Of a stretch of DNA of 64,000 nucleotides, positions 9,046-18,529 are shown piece by piece. How positions within the stretch are numbered: position 1 is the stretch's first letter; each line of letters begins with the position of its first letter. The DNA is from CALARM01 sp036746235 (lineage in GTDB: Bacteria; Vulcanimicrobiota; SpSt-956; JAKJGF01), in contig DAIOEN010000013.1 in the NCBI GenBank assembly GCA_036746235.1, positions 1-64,000 of the forward strand, written 5' to 3'. A program made the translations under genes and the position numbers. A model generated the notes under the pieces. The model made no database searches. It was given only the letters and a program-made list of their open reading frames with translations, and was not told the origin of the DNA.

Positions 9046-10548
9046 TTTAAGTTTTTTCAGATAAACATCTCTATTTTTCTTTGCAAGTTCATAATCCGGA
9101 TCAATCTCAAGGGCTTTATTACAACAATTCAAAGCTTCCCTGTATCTGCCGAGCCTGTCTAAAGCAACTCCTTTATCAACCCAGGCGTATTTATCTTTAA
9201 GATTAAATTCAAGAGCTTTATCAAAACATTTAATAGCTTCTTCATATCTTTCTAACTTTATTAAAACCCACCCTTTTTTATACCATGCCCATTGATATTT
9301 AGGATTACAGGATAGTGCCTTATCCAGACATCTCAAAGCTTCTTCATAATCCTCTTTTTTAACATAAACCTGTCCCTTGGACCCCCATGCCCAGTCATAA
9401 CCGGGATCAATCTCCAGAGCCTTATCATAACAGTCAATAGCACTTTCATATATACCAAGAGAATTATAATTGCTTCCTTTATTAGCCCAGGCAGATTTAT
9501 TTTCAGGATCAATGGCCAGGACTTTATCATAACACTGTATGGATTCTTCATATTTTTTTTGTTCCCTTAAAATATCTCCTTTATTAGACCATGTCAGCTT
9601 ATTGGAAGGATGAATTGCTATTTCCTTATCATAGCAATTCAAGGCACTTTCAGAGAGACCTAAATTTTTATAACAAACTCCCTTGTTATTCCATGCATTT
9701 TGATATTCAGGATTAAGCTCCAGAACTTTATCATAATATTTTATTGCATCTTCATATTTTCCATAATAAATCAAAGCAAGCCCCTTATCAAATAAGGTAG
9801 AAACATTTCTCGGGTCAATGTCCAGTGCTTTATCATAATATTTAATAGCTTCCGTATAATCCCCCTTATCACGATAACTGTTACCAATATCAGTCAGTTC
9901 TTTCGCTGTTTTAGTCGGCACCTTTGTAGGTTCTGCAGGTCTTGGAGTAGCCTTCTTCTGTGTTGCCAGCACCTCTGCTTTTGCTTTTCTCGTAATGGCA
10001 TCTTTATTATTCGGATCAATGGCAAGAACTGCATCATAACAGGCTATTGCCTGCACATAATTTCCATCATCATAACAACTATCTGCCTTATACATTAATT
10101 CTTCAATTTTTCCGGCCGAAGCGGATTTTGCTTTCAGTTCTTCCATTTCTGCCTTAAGTTTCCGGGCTTCTACATCATCGGGGCTTAAATATAAAACATT
10201 ATTAAAACATTCTATGGCATCATCATATCTTTTCAGTTCTTTTAATGCCTTCCCTTTTGATGTATAGGCAGGAATAAAATCAGGTTTATATTTTAAAGCT
10301 TCATTATAACTCCCGCAGGCTTTTTCATAATAGCCGAGTTTATAACAGGCATTTCCTCTGTTAAGCCATATTTTGTAGGCATCCGGTTTCAGTGCAAGGG
10401 CTTCGTCATAACATCTGATAGCTTCTTCATATCTTCCTTCGTTAAATAATTTTATACCTTTTTTATTCCACTCATCTACTGATTGCGAAAAAGCAAAGGC
10501 AAAAGTAATAAGTAAAAAGACTGATAAGGAACATATTACTTTCATCAT
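9043..10548 (-). CDS. secreted TPR-repeat protein
   Basis: 501 residues. A signal peptide (residues 1-22, VFLLITFAFAFSQ) precedes about four TPR units, an Ala/Lys/Pro linker near 155-215 (KKATPRPAEPTKVPTK), and about eight more TPRs. It is predicted to act outside the cytoplasmic membrane as a scaffold. Its N-terminal layout (signal, TPRs, coiled segment, IDPNNKDAI unit, Pro linker) is shared with the TPR/FGE-like protein at 28019-29419, in which the second half is replaced by another domain. Last gene of the minus-strand kinase/FHA/ABC operon, 15 bases after the kinase gene; GGGAG precedes the start. Confidence 0.87.
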   Translation of the reverse strand: MMKVICSLSVFLLITFAFAFSQSVDEWNKKGIKLFNEGRYEEAIRCYDEALALKPDAYKIWLNRGNACYKLGYYEKACGSYNEALKYKPDFIPAYTSKGKALKELKRYDDAIECFNNVLYLSPDDVEARKLKAEMEELKAKSASAGKIEELMYKADSCYDDGNYVQAIACYDAVLAIDPNNKDAITRKAKAEVLATQKKATPRPAEPTKVPTKTAKELTDIGNSYRDKGDYTEAIKYYDKALDIDPRNVSTLFDKGLALIYYGKYEDAIKYYDKVLELNPEYQNAWNNKGVCYKNLGLSESALNCYDKEIAIHPSNKLTWSNKGDILREQKKYEESIQCYDKVLAIDPENKSAWANKGSNYNSLGIYESAIDCYDKALEIDPGYDWAWGSKGQVYVKKEDYEEALRCLDKALSCNPKYQWAWYKKGWVLIKLERYEEAIKCFDKALEFNLKDKYAWVDKGVALDRLGRYREALNCCNKALEIDPDYELAKKNRDVYLKKLK

Positions 10549-10563
10549 AATTCTCCCTTCCGA

Positions 10564-13176
10564 CTAAATATTCGTAGTTTCATAATCATCGCCGCCTCCT
10601 CCGGGATTTTGATTTGACGGAGGATATGAAGGAGTCTCATAATAAGGCTGTTCATATTGTCTTCCGTTACCGCCGGTGGAAACAGGAGGAGGAGCGGTAG
10701 CTTCGTCTATCTTTGCGATATAATCTTTTGCATTTTTTTCTTCCTGTCCTCCGATATTGAGGTCAAGAACTTTAGTGAAATTACTTCTTGATTCTTCATA
10801 ATGCTTCATGCCAAAAAGTTCTTTCCCATCTTTTATATAACAGAAAGCAAGTCCTTTTTTTGCCTCTTTATTATCTTTTTTCAAATCCAGAGACTTAAGG
10901 AAATTATTTACAGCTTCTTTATACATTCTTTTATCAAGGAAATTTGTTCCTATTTTCTGATAACAGTCAGAACTGTTTAAAGAAATTTTCTTCCTTTCAT
11001 CAGACGTAAGTTTTAACTTTAAAGCTTTCTGAAAATATTCATTTGCCTTTTTATAATCAGGACTATCTTTTTTGTAATAGCCATTGCCGAGATTTACTGT
11101 ACCATCTTTATTTGAAGGTTCTATAATGAGAAGTTTTTCATTATATTCTATGGCCTTGCTATAGTCATTATTTTTCATGTAATAATTCGATAAAAATTTA
11201 ATAGCTTCCTTATTTTTTCCGTCTATTTTAAGCACCTGTTCAAAACACTCTGCAGCATTTTTGCTGTCTTTTTCCGCAGTGAATTTTTTTGCCAGTTCAA
11301 GATATTGCTCTTTATCCTTTTCTCCGGCATCATAAAGTTTATCAAGGCTTTCCTTTGCCGGTTTGTATTGTTTACTTCCCATATATAAATCTACAAGTGC
11401 TGTGAGGGCCGGTTTATTAGCCGGCTCTATGGTGACAGCACGGGAGTAGTAATCTATGGCACCATTCGGATCCTCTGTTTTAAGACAGCTTTTCCCGAGT
11501 CCCATAAGAGCAGCTACATTATTTTTCTCTTTTTCCAGTGCATAATTATAATTTTGTTTTGCACTGGCATAATTCTTATCTTCCAGAGCTGCATCGGCAA
11601 TTTTTATATAATATGCCGCATCATGAGAGAAAAAATGAATATATATGCCTGCAAGACACAGAATAGCTATGACGGCAATAACAGGTATTGTAATGTTAAA
11701 TCCCTTTTTTTTCGCCCCCCCTGCCACCGGTTGCACCATCTGAGCCTGTTGATATGATGCCTGTTGTGTGGCCGGTGAAGCAGGATAAGAAGGCACTGTT
11801 CCCGGCGGTACAGACGGTGACTGAACAGTATGAGGAAGTTGTCCGCCCGGAGGAGGCGGAGCCTGATAGGCTGGAACCTGAGTGGACGGCAACTGACCTG
11901 AAGGTCTCATCTGACCGCTCGGAGGAGGCGGAGGTTGATAGGATGAAACCTGTGTAGACGGCAACTGACCTGAAGGCCTCATATGACCGCTCGGAGGAGG
12001 CGGAACCTGATAGGCTGAAACCTGTGTAGATGGCAACTGACCTGAAGGCCTCATCTGACCGCTCGGAGGAGGCGGAGCCTGATAGGCTGAAACCTGTGTA
12101 GGTGGTAACTGACCTGAAGGTCTCATCTGACCGCTCGGAGGAGGCGGAGGTTGATAGGATGAAACTCCGGTAGATGGCATTACACCCTGTGCGCCTGCAT
12201 ACGTGGGAATACTCTGATATGGAACGGTAGGCGGTTGAACCTGTGCCACAGTGGGAGAAGGAGTAATCTGTCCTGAAATTAAATTTTTAAGGGCATCCTT
12301 TAAATGTCTGGCACTTGCATAACGGTCAGAAGCACTCATCGCAAGAGCACACATAACAATTGCTTCCAGTTCAGCAGATACGGCAGGATTGACCTGTCTT
12401 ACAGGCTTGAAGGCAAAAGGTGTTACAGGAACAAGGCCGGTAAGAAGACAGTGCATGGTAGCCCCCAGGGAATAAAGGTCCGACCTTGGTTCAGGTCTTC
12501 CCTGAAATATTTCTTCAGGTGAAAAAGCAGGAGTACCTATACTTGTCTTTATAGTATCACTGCCGGGGGTTATAGTTCTTGCTATGCCAAAATCTATAAG
12601 AATTATCTTCTTATCGGAATTTCTGACCATTACATTTCCCGGTTTCAAATCCCTGTAGACTATAGGAGGATTCTGGGTATGAAGATATTCCAGAGCTTCA
12701 AGTATCTCTAAAGACCATTCCACTACTATAGCTTCAGGAACTCCTCCTGTACCGTAAGATCTCATAATAGTATCAAGATCTTTTCCGTCTACGAAATCCA
12801 TTACAAGATAATAACGGCCTCCTTCAATAAAATAATCCCTTACGACAGGAAGGTTCGGATGTCTCAAAGAGTTGAGTATTTTTGCTTCTTTTTTAAAACT
12901 ATCAATCATATACTGCTGCTGTGCCGGGTCACTTGTCTGGCTCAGCATTTCTTTCACTGCACAGGGAGTTTTTTCAAACCTTATGTCAAGAGCCTCATAA
13001 ACTGCACCCATACCGCCTGATTTAATCATTCTTACTATTTCATAACGTTTGTCAAGCATCAGGCCCGGCTGAAGAGTACCGCTCGATGTAGTAGCTATTA
13101 CTTCTCCGCCGCATCCTTTACAGAATCTGGCAGTATCTCTATTTTGATAACCGCATTTATCACAGAATATAGCCAT
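10564..13176 (-). CDS. zinc-ribbon Ser/Thr protein kinase with Pro-rich repeat linker, TM and extracytoplasmic TPRs
   Basis: 870 residues. Zinc ribbon: CDKCG at 5-9 and CKGCG at 19-23. Kinase domain from about 44: glycine loop SGGMGAVY, Lys75, YRDLKPGN with catalytic D176, DFG at 195-197, and SPEE in place of APE at 219-222. A disordered linker (about 320-490) contains 24-residue repeats rich in PPPPSGQMRPSGQLP. A membrane helix (IPVIAVIAILCLAGIYI, about 500-520) leads to TPRs and a Gly/Pro-rich tail. It should phosphorylate Ser/Thr in the cytoplasm, with TPRs sensing or assembling outside (inference). ATG 13176 is preferred: AGGTGG lies five bases before it and the paralogue starts at the same residue; an upstream GTG (13185) overlaps that site. 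It lies between the FHA-ABC and TPR genes of one operon. Confidence 0.92.
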   Translation of the reverse strand: MAIFCDKCGYQNRDTARFCKGCGGEVIATTSSGTLQPGLMLDKRYEIVRMIKSGGMGAVYEALDIRFEKTPCAVKEMLSQTSDPAQQQYMIDSFKKEAKILNSLRHPNLPVVRDYFIEGGRYYLVMDFVDGKDLDTIMRSYGTGGVPEAIVVEWSLEILEALEYLHTQNPPIVYRDLKPGNVMVRNSDKKIILIDFGIARTITPGSDTIKTSIGTPAFSPEEIFQGRPEPRSDLYSLGATMHCLLTGLVPVTPFAFKPVRQVNPAVSAELEAIVMCALAMSASDRYASARHLKDALKNLISGQITPSPTVAQVQPPTVPYQSIPTYAGAQGVMPSTGVSSYQPPPPPSGQMRPSGQLPPTQVSAYQAPPPPSGQMRPSGQLPSTQVSAYQVPPPPSGHMRPSGQLPSTQVSSYQPPPPPSGQMRPSGQLPSTQVPAYQAPPPPGGQLPHTVQSPSVPPGTVPSYPASPATQQASYQQAQMVQPVAGGAKKKGFNITIPVIAVIAILCLAGIYIHFFSHDAAYYIKIADAALEDKNYASAKQNYNYALEKEKNNVAALMGLGKSCLKTEDPNGAIDYYSRAVTIEPANKPALTALVDLYMGSKQYKPAKESLDKLYDAGEKDKEQYLELAKKFTAEKDSKNAAECFEQVLKIDGKNKEAIKFLSNYYMKNNDYSKAIEYNEKLLIIEPSNKDGTVNLGNGYYKKDSPDYKKANEYFQKALKLKLTSDERKKISLNSSDCYQKIGTNFLDKRMYKEAVNNFLKSLDLKKDNKEAKKGLAFCYIKDGKELFGMKHYEESRSNFTKVLDLNIGGQEEKNAKDYIAKIDEATAPPPVSTGGNGRQYEQPYYETPSYPPSNQNPGGGGDDYETTNI
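11845..12190. repeat. 72-bp coding minisatellite in kinase linker
   Basis: The motif TGACCGCTCGGAGGAGGCGG recurs at 11912, 11984, 12056 and 12128, an exact 72-bp period, with a partial copy on the left. Each unit encodes 24 residues of the Pro/Ser/Gln-rich juxtamembrane linker. The high similarity of the units suggests recent expansion or conversion, so copy number may vary between strains and be mis-assembled in short-read data. Confidence 0.85.
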
Positions 13177-13197
13177 AAATACCACCTTTTATAAAAT

Positions 13198-13220
13198 CGT
13201 GACGCGTGACGCGTGACGAG
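13198..13220. repeat. GTGACGC heptamer array
   Basis: Three consecutive units GTGACGC, GTGACGC, GTGACGA lie in the 51-73 bp between the FHA-ABC gene and the kinase gene of the same operon. Each unit contains CGCGTGACG-type dyads. It belongs to the GTGANNN heptamer family found across the window. Confidence 0.85.
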
Positions 13221-13236
13221 AGGATAATATCAGCCT

Positions 13237-15657
13237 TTATATAAAATCAATTCTTCTGCTTTCTTTTTCCCAGAGAGCAAGACAGCAGAAAATTAAAAAT
13301 ACAATACCGAGAATAATCAATGCCCACGTGGCATATGTTATATCATTACCATAGGGATTGAGTCCTCCCTGGCCGAAGGACATTTCAAAATCCCCGTAAA
13401 TAGGTTCGTATTTATCTAACGATTTATCTAAAAGTTCATCGAGTCTGAGAGTCTCTCCTATAATGGTAAAACCCCATCGGCTTGGCATAATGAAAGACGC
13501 TATCTGAGGAGGGGGATTCATTTTTCCAAGGGGAACTATAGCCCCTGAGAGTATAACCTGGGCAACAAGCACTATAGGCAATATACTGGAGGCAACTTCA
13601 GATTTATTTGCAAGAGCCGATATGAATAACCCGAGACATATGGACGTAAGGAAAACAAGAAAAACGCCTCCTGTAAATTGAAGTAATTTTTCCGCACTGT
13701 CAGGCATTTCTTTGAAATATACAAGGAGAACAACTGTCATAAGAATTGCCTGCACAAGCCCCACAAATCCCAGGACAAGTACCTTTGACATAACATAGGG
13801 AATTAATCTTAAATTTATCATTCTTTCCCGCAAATAAATCGGGAGTTCAGTAATAATCTCAAGGGACGGATTGGAAGAACCAAACCACAGAGCGACACAG
13901 CAGAGAAGAAAAACAAGCTGTGTTGCATCACCGAAATTCTTCCCGTTTTCCTGCCCCAGGCTCAGAACATCTGATTTAAAAGTAATATCAAGTAAAATAC
14001 ATACCAGTGCAGGAGTGATTGCAGTAAATATGAGAGCACCCATGTCTTTTGTCTTTATTTCCCAGTATCTCCGGAGGAGTGTAATAAACTGTTTTATGGG
14101 AGAAGTAGTATTGGTATGAGGGCCTATCCCCTGTTTTACACCTGACGGTGACGGAGGGGTAGAAAGAGATAGTCCTACTTCTGCAAGAGGTCTGTCTATA
14201 TGTTTTATAAAATACTCGGACGTATAAAACTTTTCCGACCATTTCTTTGCAGTATCGGGAGTTTTAATATTTTCGTAAATATCGGTAAAATCCGTCACTC
14301 CGAAAAATTTAAGCCCTTCGTGAGGTGTACCGTAAAATGTAAGATAACCGCCTGTTCCCATGACTATAATTTTATCGCAGAGATCTACATTTTTTGTCAC
14401 ATGAGTTACGCAGAGAACTGTTTTGCCATCCAGCTTGGCTCTGTCTCTTAAAAGTTGCATAAGGGTTCTTTCCGTGGCAGGGTCAAGTCCTGACGTAGGT
14501 TCATCCAGGTAAAAAAGAGATGGATTGGTAAGCATTTCCACACCGATGCTGACTCTTTTTCTCTGGCCTCCGCTCAGGGATTTTACTCCTTTATAGGCAT
14601 GAGAAGTCATTTCAAGTTTGGCAAGGGTATCATTTACTATATTATTTCTTTCCTCTGCCGTAGTATCAGAAGGAAGTCTCAATTCTCCCGCATATTTAAG
14701 GGCACTGTCTACAGTCAATTCTTTATGTATTATGTCATCCTGCGGGACATAGCCGAGAATGGAGCGAAAAGATTCAAAATTATCATAGAAATCAACACCA
14801 TTGACCTTTACAACACCTTCTTCCGCAAAAGAGAGACCGCAGAGAGCTTTTAATAACGTCGATTTACCTGCGCCGGATGTACCTACTATGGCCACAAAAT
14901 CCTGTGGTTTTATGGATAGATATATATCATTTAATATCTTTTTAGTGCCTCTTATAACAGAGAGGCCTGCAATGTCTACCCTTATATTTCCATGTTCACT
15001 TATTTGAGCAAGCCTTACTCCGTCAAACATCAGTTTAAATGGGCCAATCTGGACTGAATCATTTACATTTAAAGGAACTGTCCCTGTTACCCTCTGGTTA
15101 TTAAGAAAAGTTCCGTTTGTGCTGTTACAATCTGTAAGAACATAGCCTGTACCTGATTGATGTATTTCTGCATGTCTGAAAGAAACCTGGGGATGATTGA
15201 GAGGTATATCACTTCTGGAATCTCTTCCTATGGTCTGTTTGTTTTTCATAGAATGATATCCCAGGGTACTCTGTCTTACTGATTCAGGGGCCATCTGAAG
15301 ATAGGTATGGGAAAAATCTACGGGAGGGGCAGAACTTATCTGTGGTGAAGAAACCTGTCCCTGTAGAGGACTGGTAAATAAAAATTCCACTCTGCCAATA
15401 CGTATTCTGTCATTATTATTTAATTCAACTGTACCTGAGATTCTGTTATTGTTAAGAAAAGTGCCATTTGTACTGTTAAAATCTTCGATAAAATACCTCC
15501 CTCCCTGAGAGGTAATTCTTGCATGATTTCCCGATGATTCTCTATCAAAGTCAAGTACTATATTATTACTCTGATTACGGCCAATCCTTATTTCATTACT
15601 CTGAACCGGTAACGAAATATTCTGCCCCTCTTTAATATATGAAATTGTAGCTGCCAT
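13237..15657 (-). CDS. double-FHA ABCG-type ABC transporter (ATPase plus ABC-2 membrane domain)
   Basis: 806 residues. Two FHA domains (about 1-95 and 130-215), each with the GRN/GRD ... SxxHAxI ... NSTNGTFLNN signature, precede a complete ABC ATPase: Walker A GTSGAGKST 259-267, signature LSGGQRKR from 361, Walker B FYLDEP 382-387 with E386. An ABC-2/ABCG-type membrane domain with about six helices fills residues 540-806. ABCG half-transporters dimerise and export lipids, polymers or small molecules; the substrate here is unknown. Tandem FHA modules imply control by threonine phosphorylation from the kinase encoded just downstream (inference). GGAGG precedes ATG. The gene follows the double-FHA TPR gene after 17 bases. 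Confidence 0.93.
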   Translation of the reverse strand: MAATISYIKEGQNISLPVQSNEIRIGRNQSNNIVLDFDRESSGNHARITSQGGRYFIEDFNSTNGTFLNNNRISGTVELNNNDRIRIGRVEFLFTSPLQGQVSSPQISSAPPVDFSHTYLQMAPESVRQSTLGYHSMKNKQTIGRDSRSDIPLNHPQVSFRHAEIHQSGTGYVLTDCNSTNGTFLNNQRVTGTVPLNVNDSVQIGPFKLMFDGVRLAQISEHGNIRVDIAGLSVIRGTKKILNDIYLSIKPQDFVAIVGTSGAGKSTLLKALCGLSFAEEGVVKVNGVDFYDNFESFRSILGYVPQDDIIHKELTVDSALKYAGELRLPSDTTAEERNNIVNDTLAKLEMTSHAYKGVKSLSGGQRKRVSIGVEMLTNPSLFYLDEPTSGLDPATERTLMQLLRDRAKLDGKTVLCVTHVTKNVDLCDKIIVMGTGGYLTFYGTPHEGLKFFGVTDFTDIYENIKTPDTAKKWSEKFYTSEYFIKHIDRPLAEVGLSLSTPPSPSGVKQGIGPHTNTTSPIKQFITLLRRYWEIKTKDMGALIFTAITPALVCILLDITFKSDVLSLGQENGKNFGDATQLVFLLCCVALWFGSSNPSLEIITELPIYLRERMINLRLIPYVMSKVLVLGFVGLVQAILMTVVLLVYFKEMPDSAEKLLQFTGGVFLVFLTSICLGLFISALANKSEVASSILPIVLVAQVILSGAIVPLGKMNPPPQIASFIMPSRWGFTIIGETLRLDELLDKSLDKYEPIYGDFEMSFGQGGLNPYGNDITYATWALIILGIVFLIFCCLALWEKESRRIDFI

Positions 15658-15674
15658 ATGTTACGTCCTCCTGT

Positions 15675-18119
15675 TTAGTAACCGCCGAGACTCCTCAGGC
15701 CTTCTCTTGCTCTTTCACAATGACTGTCCACATCGAGTGCATTATTATAATATTCTTTTGCCTTTTGCGCAGATCCGACTTTTTTATATGTATCTCCGAG
15801 GTCACAGCAGTTTTCGGTATCTTTATTATCTATTTTATAAGCCGTCTCATAATTCTCAATCGCTCTGTTAAAATTTTCTTTACCGTCATAGGCTTTACCC
15901 AGGAGTTTATAATTATCCTTATCTGCAGGATTTATATCTTTTGCTTTCTGCAGATAGTTTATGGAAGTATCATATTTATTTGACCTGTCCGAATTAAGTA
16001 TTACCCTTCCGATTTCCCTGTTTGCCTCAAAATTATCGGGATCATATTCCAGGATCTCTTTATATTCATCTATAGCTTTTTCTTTACGTCCGTCTTTCTG
16101 ATAAAGTTTTCCGAGTAAATTCTTCGCTTCAAGAGAATGTTTATGTTTTCCTTCTTTATCATCAAGAACTTCATCCAGTTCTTTTTCAGCATCACTGTAT
16201 TTGCCTTTATCCATATAAAGCCTGGCTCTCGTTATGTTAATATCAGGATTTCTCTTATCTTTATCCTCTCCCTCTTTGAGGCAGTCCATAGCCATATCAT
16301 AGTTTTTTTTACTCTTATAAACATCTGCTTTACCTGAATAGGCTTTGCCTTCCTTCGGATGATCCTTTATTATCTCATCATATTCTTCAATGGCTTTATC
16401 ATATTTTTTCTGTCTTTTATATACTTCTGCTATGGCCAGGTCTGCTTCCACATTATTCGGATCCTTTGACTGAACTTCAGTAAATATCTTCATTGCTTCA
16501 TCATATTCTTTATTTTCCATGGCAAGCCTGCCAAGACCAATGGCAGCACCTGCATTTTTATCATCTTTATCTTTTGCGTCTTCAAATTTATCTTTTGCAT
16601 CTTTATATCTGTACCGTTTCATGTCTATATTACCAAGTCCTACAAGGGAAGCGGCATGTAATTTTCTGATTTCTTTTGAATTGGAACTGGAAAAATCCTT
16701 ATCAAACTGTTTCATGTATTCACTTTTATCTATAATCTTATACCAGTATTCAGATTCTTTATAATTATCATCCAGGAAATAGACATCTCCAATATCATTA
16801 ACCCTTTCGCCTACAAATTTCAATTCATCGGGTTTGGTGACAATACCTGCCATTTTCACAGGATCATTCACATAGGGGCCGACTATCTTTTTATATTCAG
16901 TTACAGCTTCATCATATTTATAGAGGCTCTTATAACAATCACCCATACCGCAGTAGGCTTCCGTATTATTTTTATCAACATCCAGAATCTTTTCATATTC
17001 CTTCAGAGCCTTTTCATATTCACTTCTGTCATAATATTCTTCTGCTTTATCCAGAAAACCTGCTATCTTACTCATAGGGCCTACATAGAGTATATAATAG
17101 GCACAGGTACCGACAATAATAGCTATGAGTGCAATAGGGATAATATATTTCTGTAAAGAAAATTTCTTCTTCCTTTTTGTAAGAGGTCCTGAGGGCAGAC
17201 GGCCGGAAGGTAATCCCATCTGAGGTCTCAGATTACCGGAAGGCATGGTTCGCGGTTCTGAAGGACGTGCCGGCGGTATATTACCTGTACCGAGGCTTCC
17301 TGATGGCATAGTTCGTGGTTCTGAAGGCTGTACCGGCAGTGCCTTCCCGGAAGAAGGAAGACCAGAAGAAGGAGTTTTCTGGTATGGAACAGTAGATGAC
17401 ATTACGGCAGTTTTATCTATAAAACTAAAAATAGTATTACCGATTTTTATTTTATCACCATTTTTAAGCTGTATCTTTCCGCTTATCTCTGTGTCATTTA
17501 TAAAAGTCTTATTTGTGCTGCCCAGATCTTCAACAAAGAAACATTTTTCTTTAGAAGAAATCTGAGCATGTCTTCCAGAGGCCTGACTGTCAAAATCCAC
17601 CACAATATCACTGTCAGGACTGCGGCCAATTTTGATAAATTCTTTATTTAAAGGAACAGATATTTTACCTTTTCCCTGTCTTTCATAAGTTAATTCCGCA
17701 TTAGAAGGAACTTTTATGTTCTGTGGCACAGTGGGAGAATTTGCTGCAAGCATAGTAGGCGGTATTAACTGAGGAACTGTAGAAGGGAAGGAAGCATTTA
17801 CCATTACAGTGCCGACTTCTTCTGACGGGTTCAAAAATGTAAAAAGAGTATTACCGATTTTCACCTGACTGTTGTGTTTTAGCTCTGTTCTGGCACTTAC
17901 TTGAACATTATTAACAAAAGTCTTATTTGTGCTGCCGAGATCTTCGATAAAGAATCTATTTTGTTCCGATAGAATCCTGGCATGTTTTGATGATACCTGT
18001 GTATCATAGTCAAGTAAAAGATCATTTCCTCTGTCACGACCTATATTGATACACTCTTTATTCAGTGGAACAGTGACTTTCCCTTTTCCCTGTCTCTCAT
18101 ATATCAGTTCTGCCGGCAT
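15675..18119 (-). CDS. double-FHA - transmembrane - TPR protein
   Basis: 814 residues. Two FHA domains (about 1-100 and 141-240), each with GRDRG/GRSPD ... SS/SGRHA ... GSTNKTF signatures. A linker carries repeats of PSEPRTMPSG. One membrane helix lies near 330-352 (IPIALIAIIVGTCAYYILYV), and about 12 TPR units fill the rest. The FHA domains face the cytoplasm and the TPRs the outside, matching the plus-strand paralogue at 6517-8310. It is the first gene of the minus-strand operon. As two FHA domains can bind a doubly phosphorylated partner, it could tether the kinase or the FHA-ABC transporter (inference). GAGGTG lies seven bases before ATG. Confidence 0.9.
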   Translation of the reverse strand: MPAELIYERQGKGKVTVPLNKECINIGRDRGNDLLLDYDTQVSSKHARILSEQNRFFIEDLGSTNKTFVNNVQVSARTELKHNSQVKIGNTLFTFLNPSEEVGTVMVNASFPSTVPQLIPPTMLAANSPTVPQNIKVPSNAELTYERQGKGKISVPLNKEFIKIGRSPDSDIVVDFDSQASGRHAQISSKEKCFFVEDLGSTNKTFINDTEISGKIQLKNGDKIKIGNTIFSFIDKTAVMSSTVPYQKTPSSGLPSSGKALPVQPSEPRTMPSGSLGTGNIPPARPSEPRTMPSGNLRPQMGLPSGRLPSGPLTKRKKKFSLQKYIIPIALIAIIVGTCAYYILYVGPMSKIAGFLDKAEEYYDRSEYEKALKEYEKILDVDKNNTEAYCGMGDCYKSLYKYDEAVTEYKKIVGPYVNDPVKMAGIVTKPDELKFVGERVNDIGDVYFLDDNYKESEYWYKIIDKSEYMKQFDKDFSSSNSKEIRKLHAASLVGLGNIDMKRYRYKDAKDKFEDAKDKDDKNAGAAIGLGRLAMENKEYDEAMKIFTEVQSKDPNNVEADLAIAEVYKRQKKYDKAIEEYDEIIKDHPKEGKAYSGKADVYKSKKNYDMAMDCLKEGEDKDKRNPDINITRARLYMDKGKYSDAEKELDEVLDDKEGKHKHSLEAKNLLGKLYQKDGRKEKAIDEYKEILEYDPDNFEANREIGRVILNSDRSNKYDTSINYLQKAKDINPADKDNYKLLGKAYDGKENFNRAIENYETAYKIDNKDTENCCDLGDTYKKVGSAQKAKEYYNNALDVDSHCERAREGLRSLGGY

Positions 18120-18249
18120 AAAAACACCTCTATTAAAGTAAAAGCTATAAAGAGATTTATTCTATAAAGTGAGTAAAATTACCTTCTTCTGTAAAAATTC
18201 AGTTACCCCACTCCTGGTACCGCAACAGGTAAAAGGGGATCCGTAAAAA

Positions 18250-18390
18250 GCTTCTGCCTGGCAGGCTCTGGAGAAGAAAAATTAGTTTTTTATATAGTAT
18301 TAAAAATTAAATAAGGGTTAATTTATTGTCTGTAAAACAAATGATATAAGGCAAATTATTTTTTTTCGTAAGAGCCTGTCAGGCAGAGGC
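18250..18390. mobile_element. 140-bp MITE-like element with terminal inverted repeats
   Basis: Twenty-base ends, GCTTCTGCCTGGCAGGCTCT (18250-18269) and the inverted copy at 18371-18390, match at 18 of 20 positions and enclose an AT-rich core without a reading frame. This is the shape of a non-autonomous miniature element. I could not define a clean target-site duplication. The remainder of the 18120-18529 gap holds the shared 42-bp element at 18390-18431 and the leaders of the two divergent genes. Confidence 0.55.
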
Positions 18391-18431
18391 TGATAAAATG
18401 GTTACGAACTTATTTGGAGCGGTACTTAGAT
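18390..18431 (-). repeat. dispersed 42-bp element, copy 1
   Basis: The reverse strand reads ATCTAA-TACCGCTCCA-TAA-TT-GTAACCATTTTATCAG and matches 47547-47588 at about 37 of 42 positions without gaps. Both copies lie upstream of a gene and start-proximal. It may be a regulatory site or part of a dispersed repeat; it abuts the terminal repeat of the MITE-like element. Confidence 0.6.
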
Positions 18432-18529
18432 TAAACATAAAATTATCGTAAACAACTTGGTAAAAGTATAAAAAAATGTTATACTCTGTTAGAAAATAAG
18501 AAGAACATTAAAGATACAGGATAACTTCA

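Noticed and set aside
11554..12522. Plus-strand open frames opposite the kinase gene
   Set aside because: Antisense shadows of a clearly coding kinase and its Pro-rich minisatellite.
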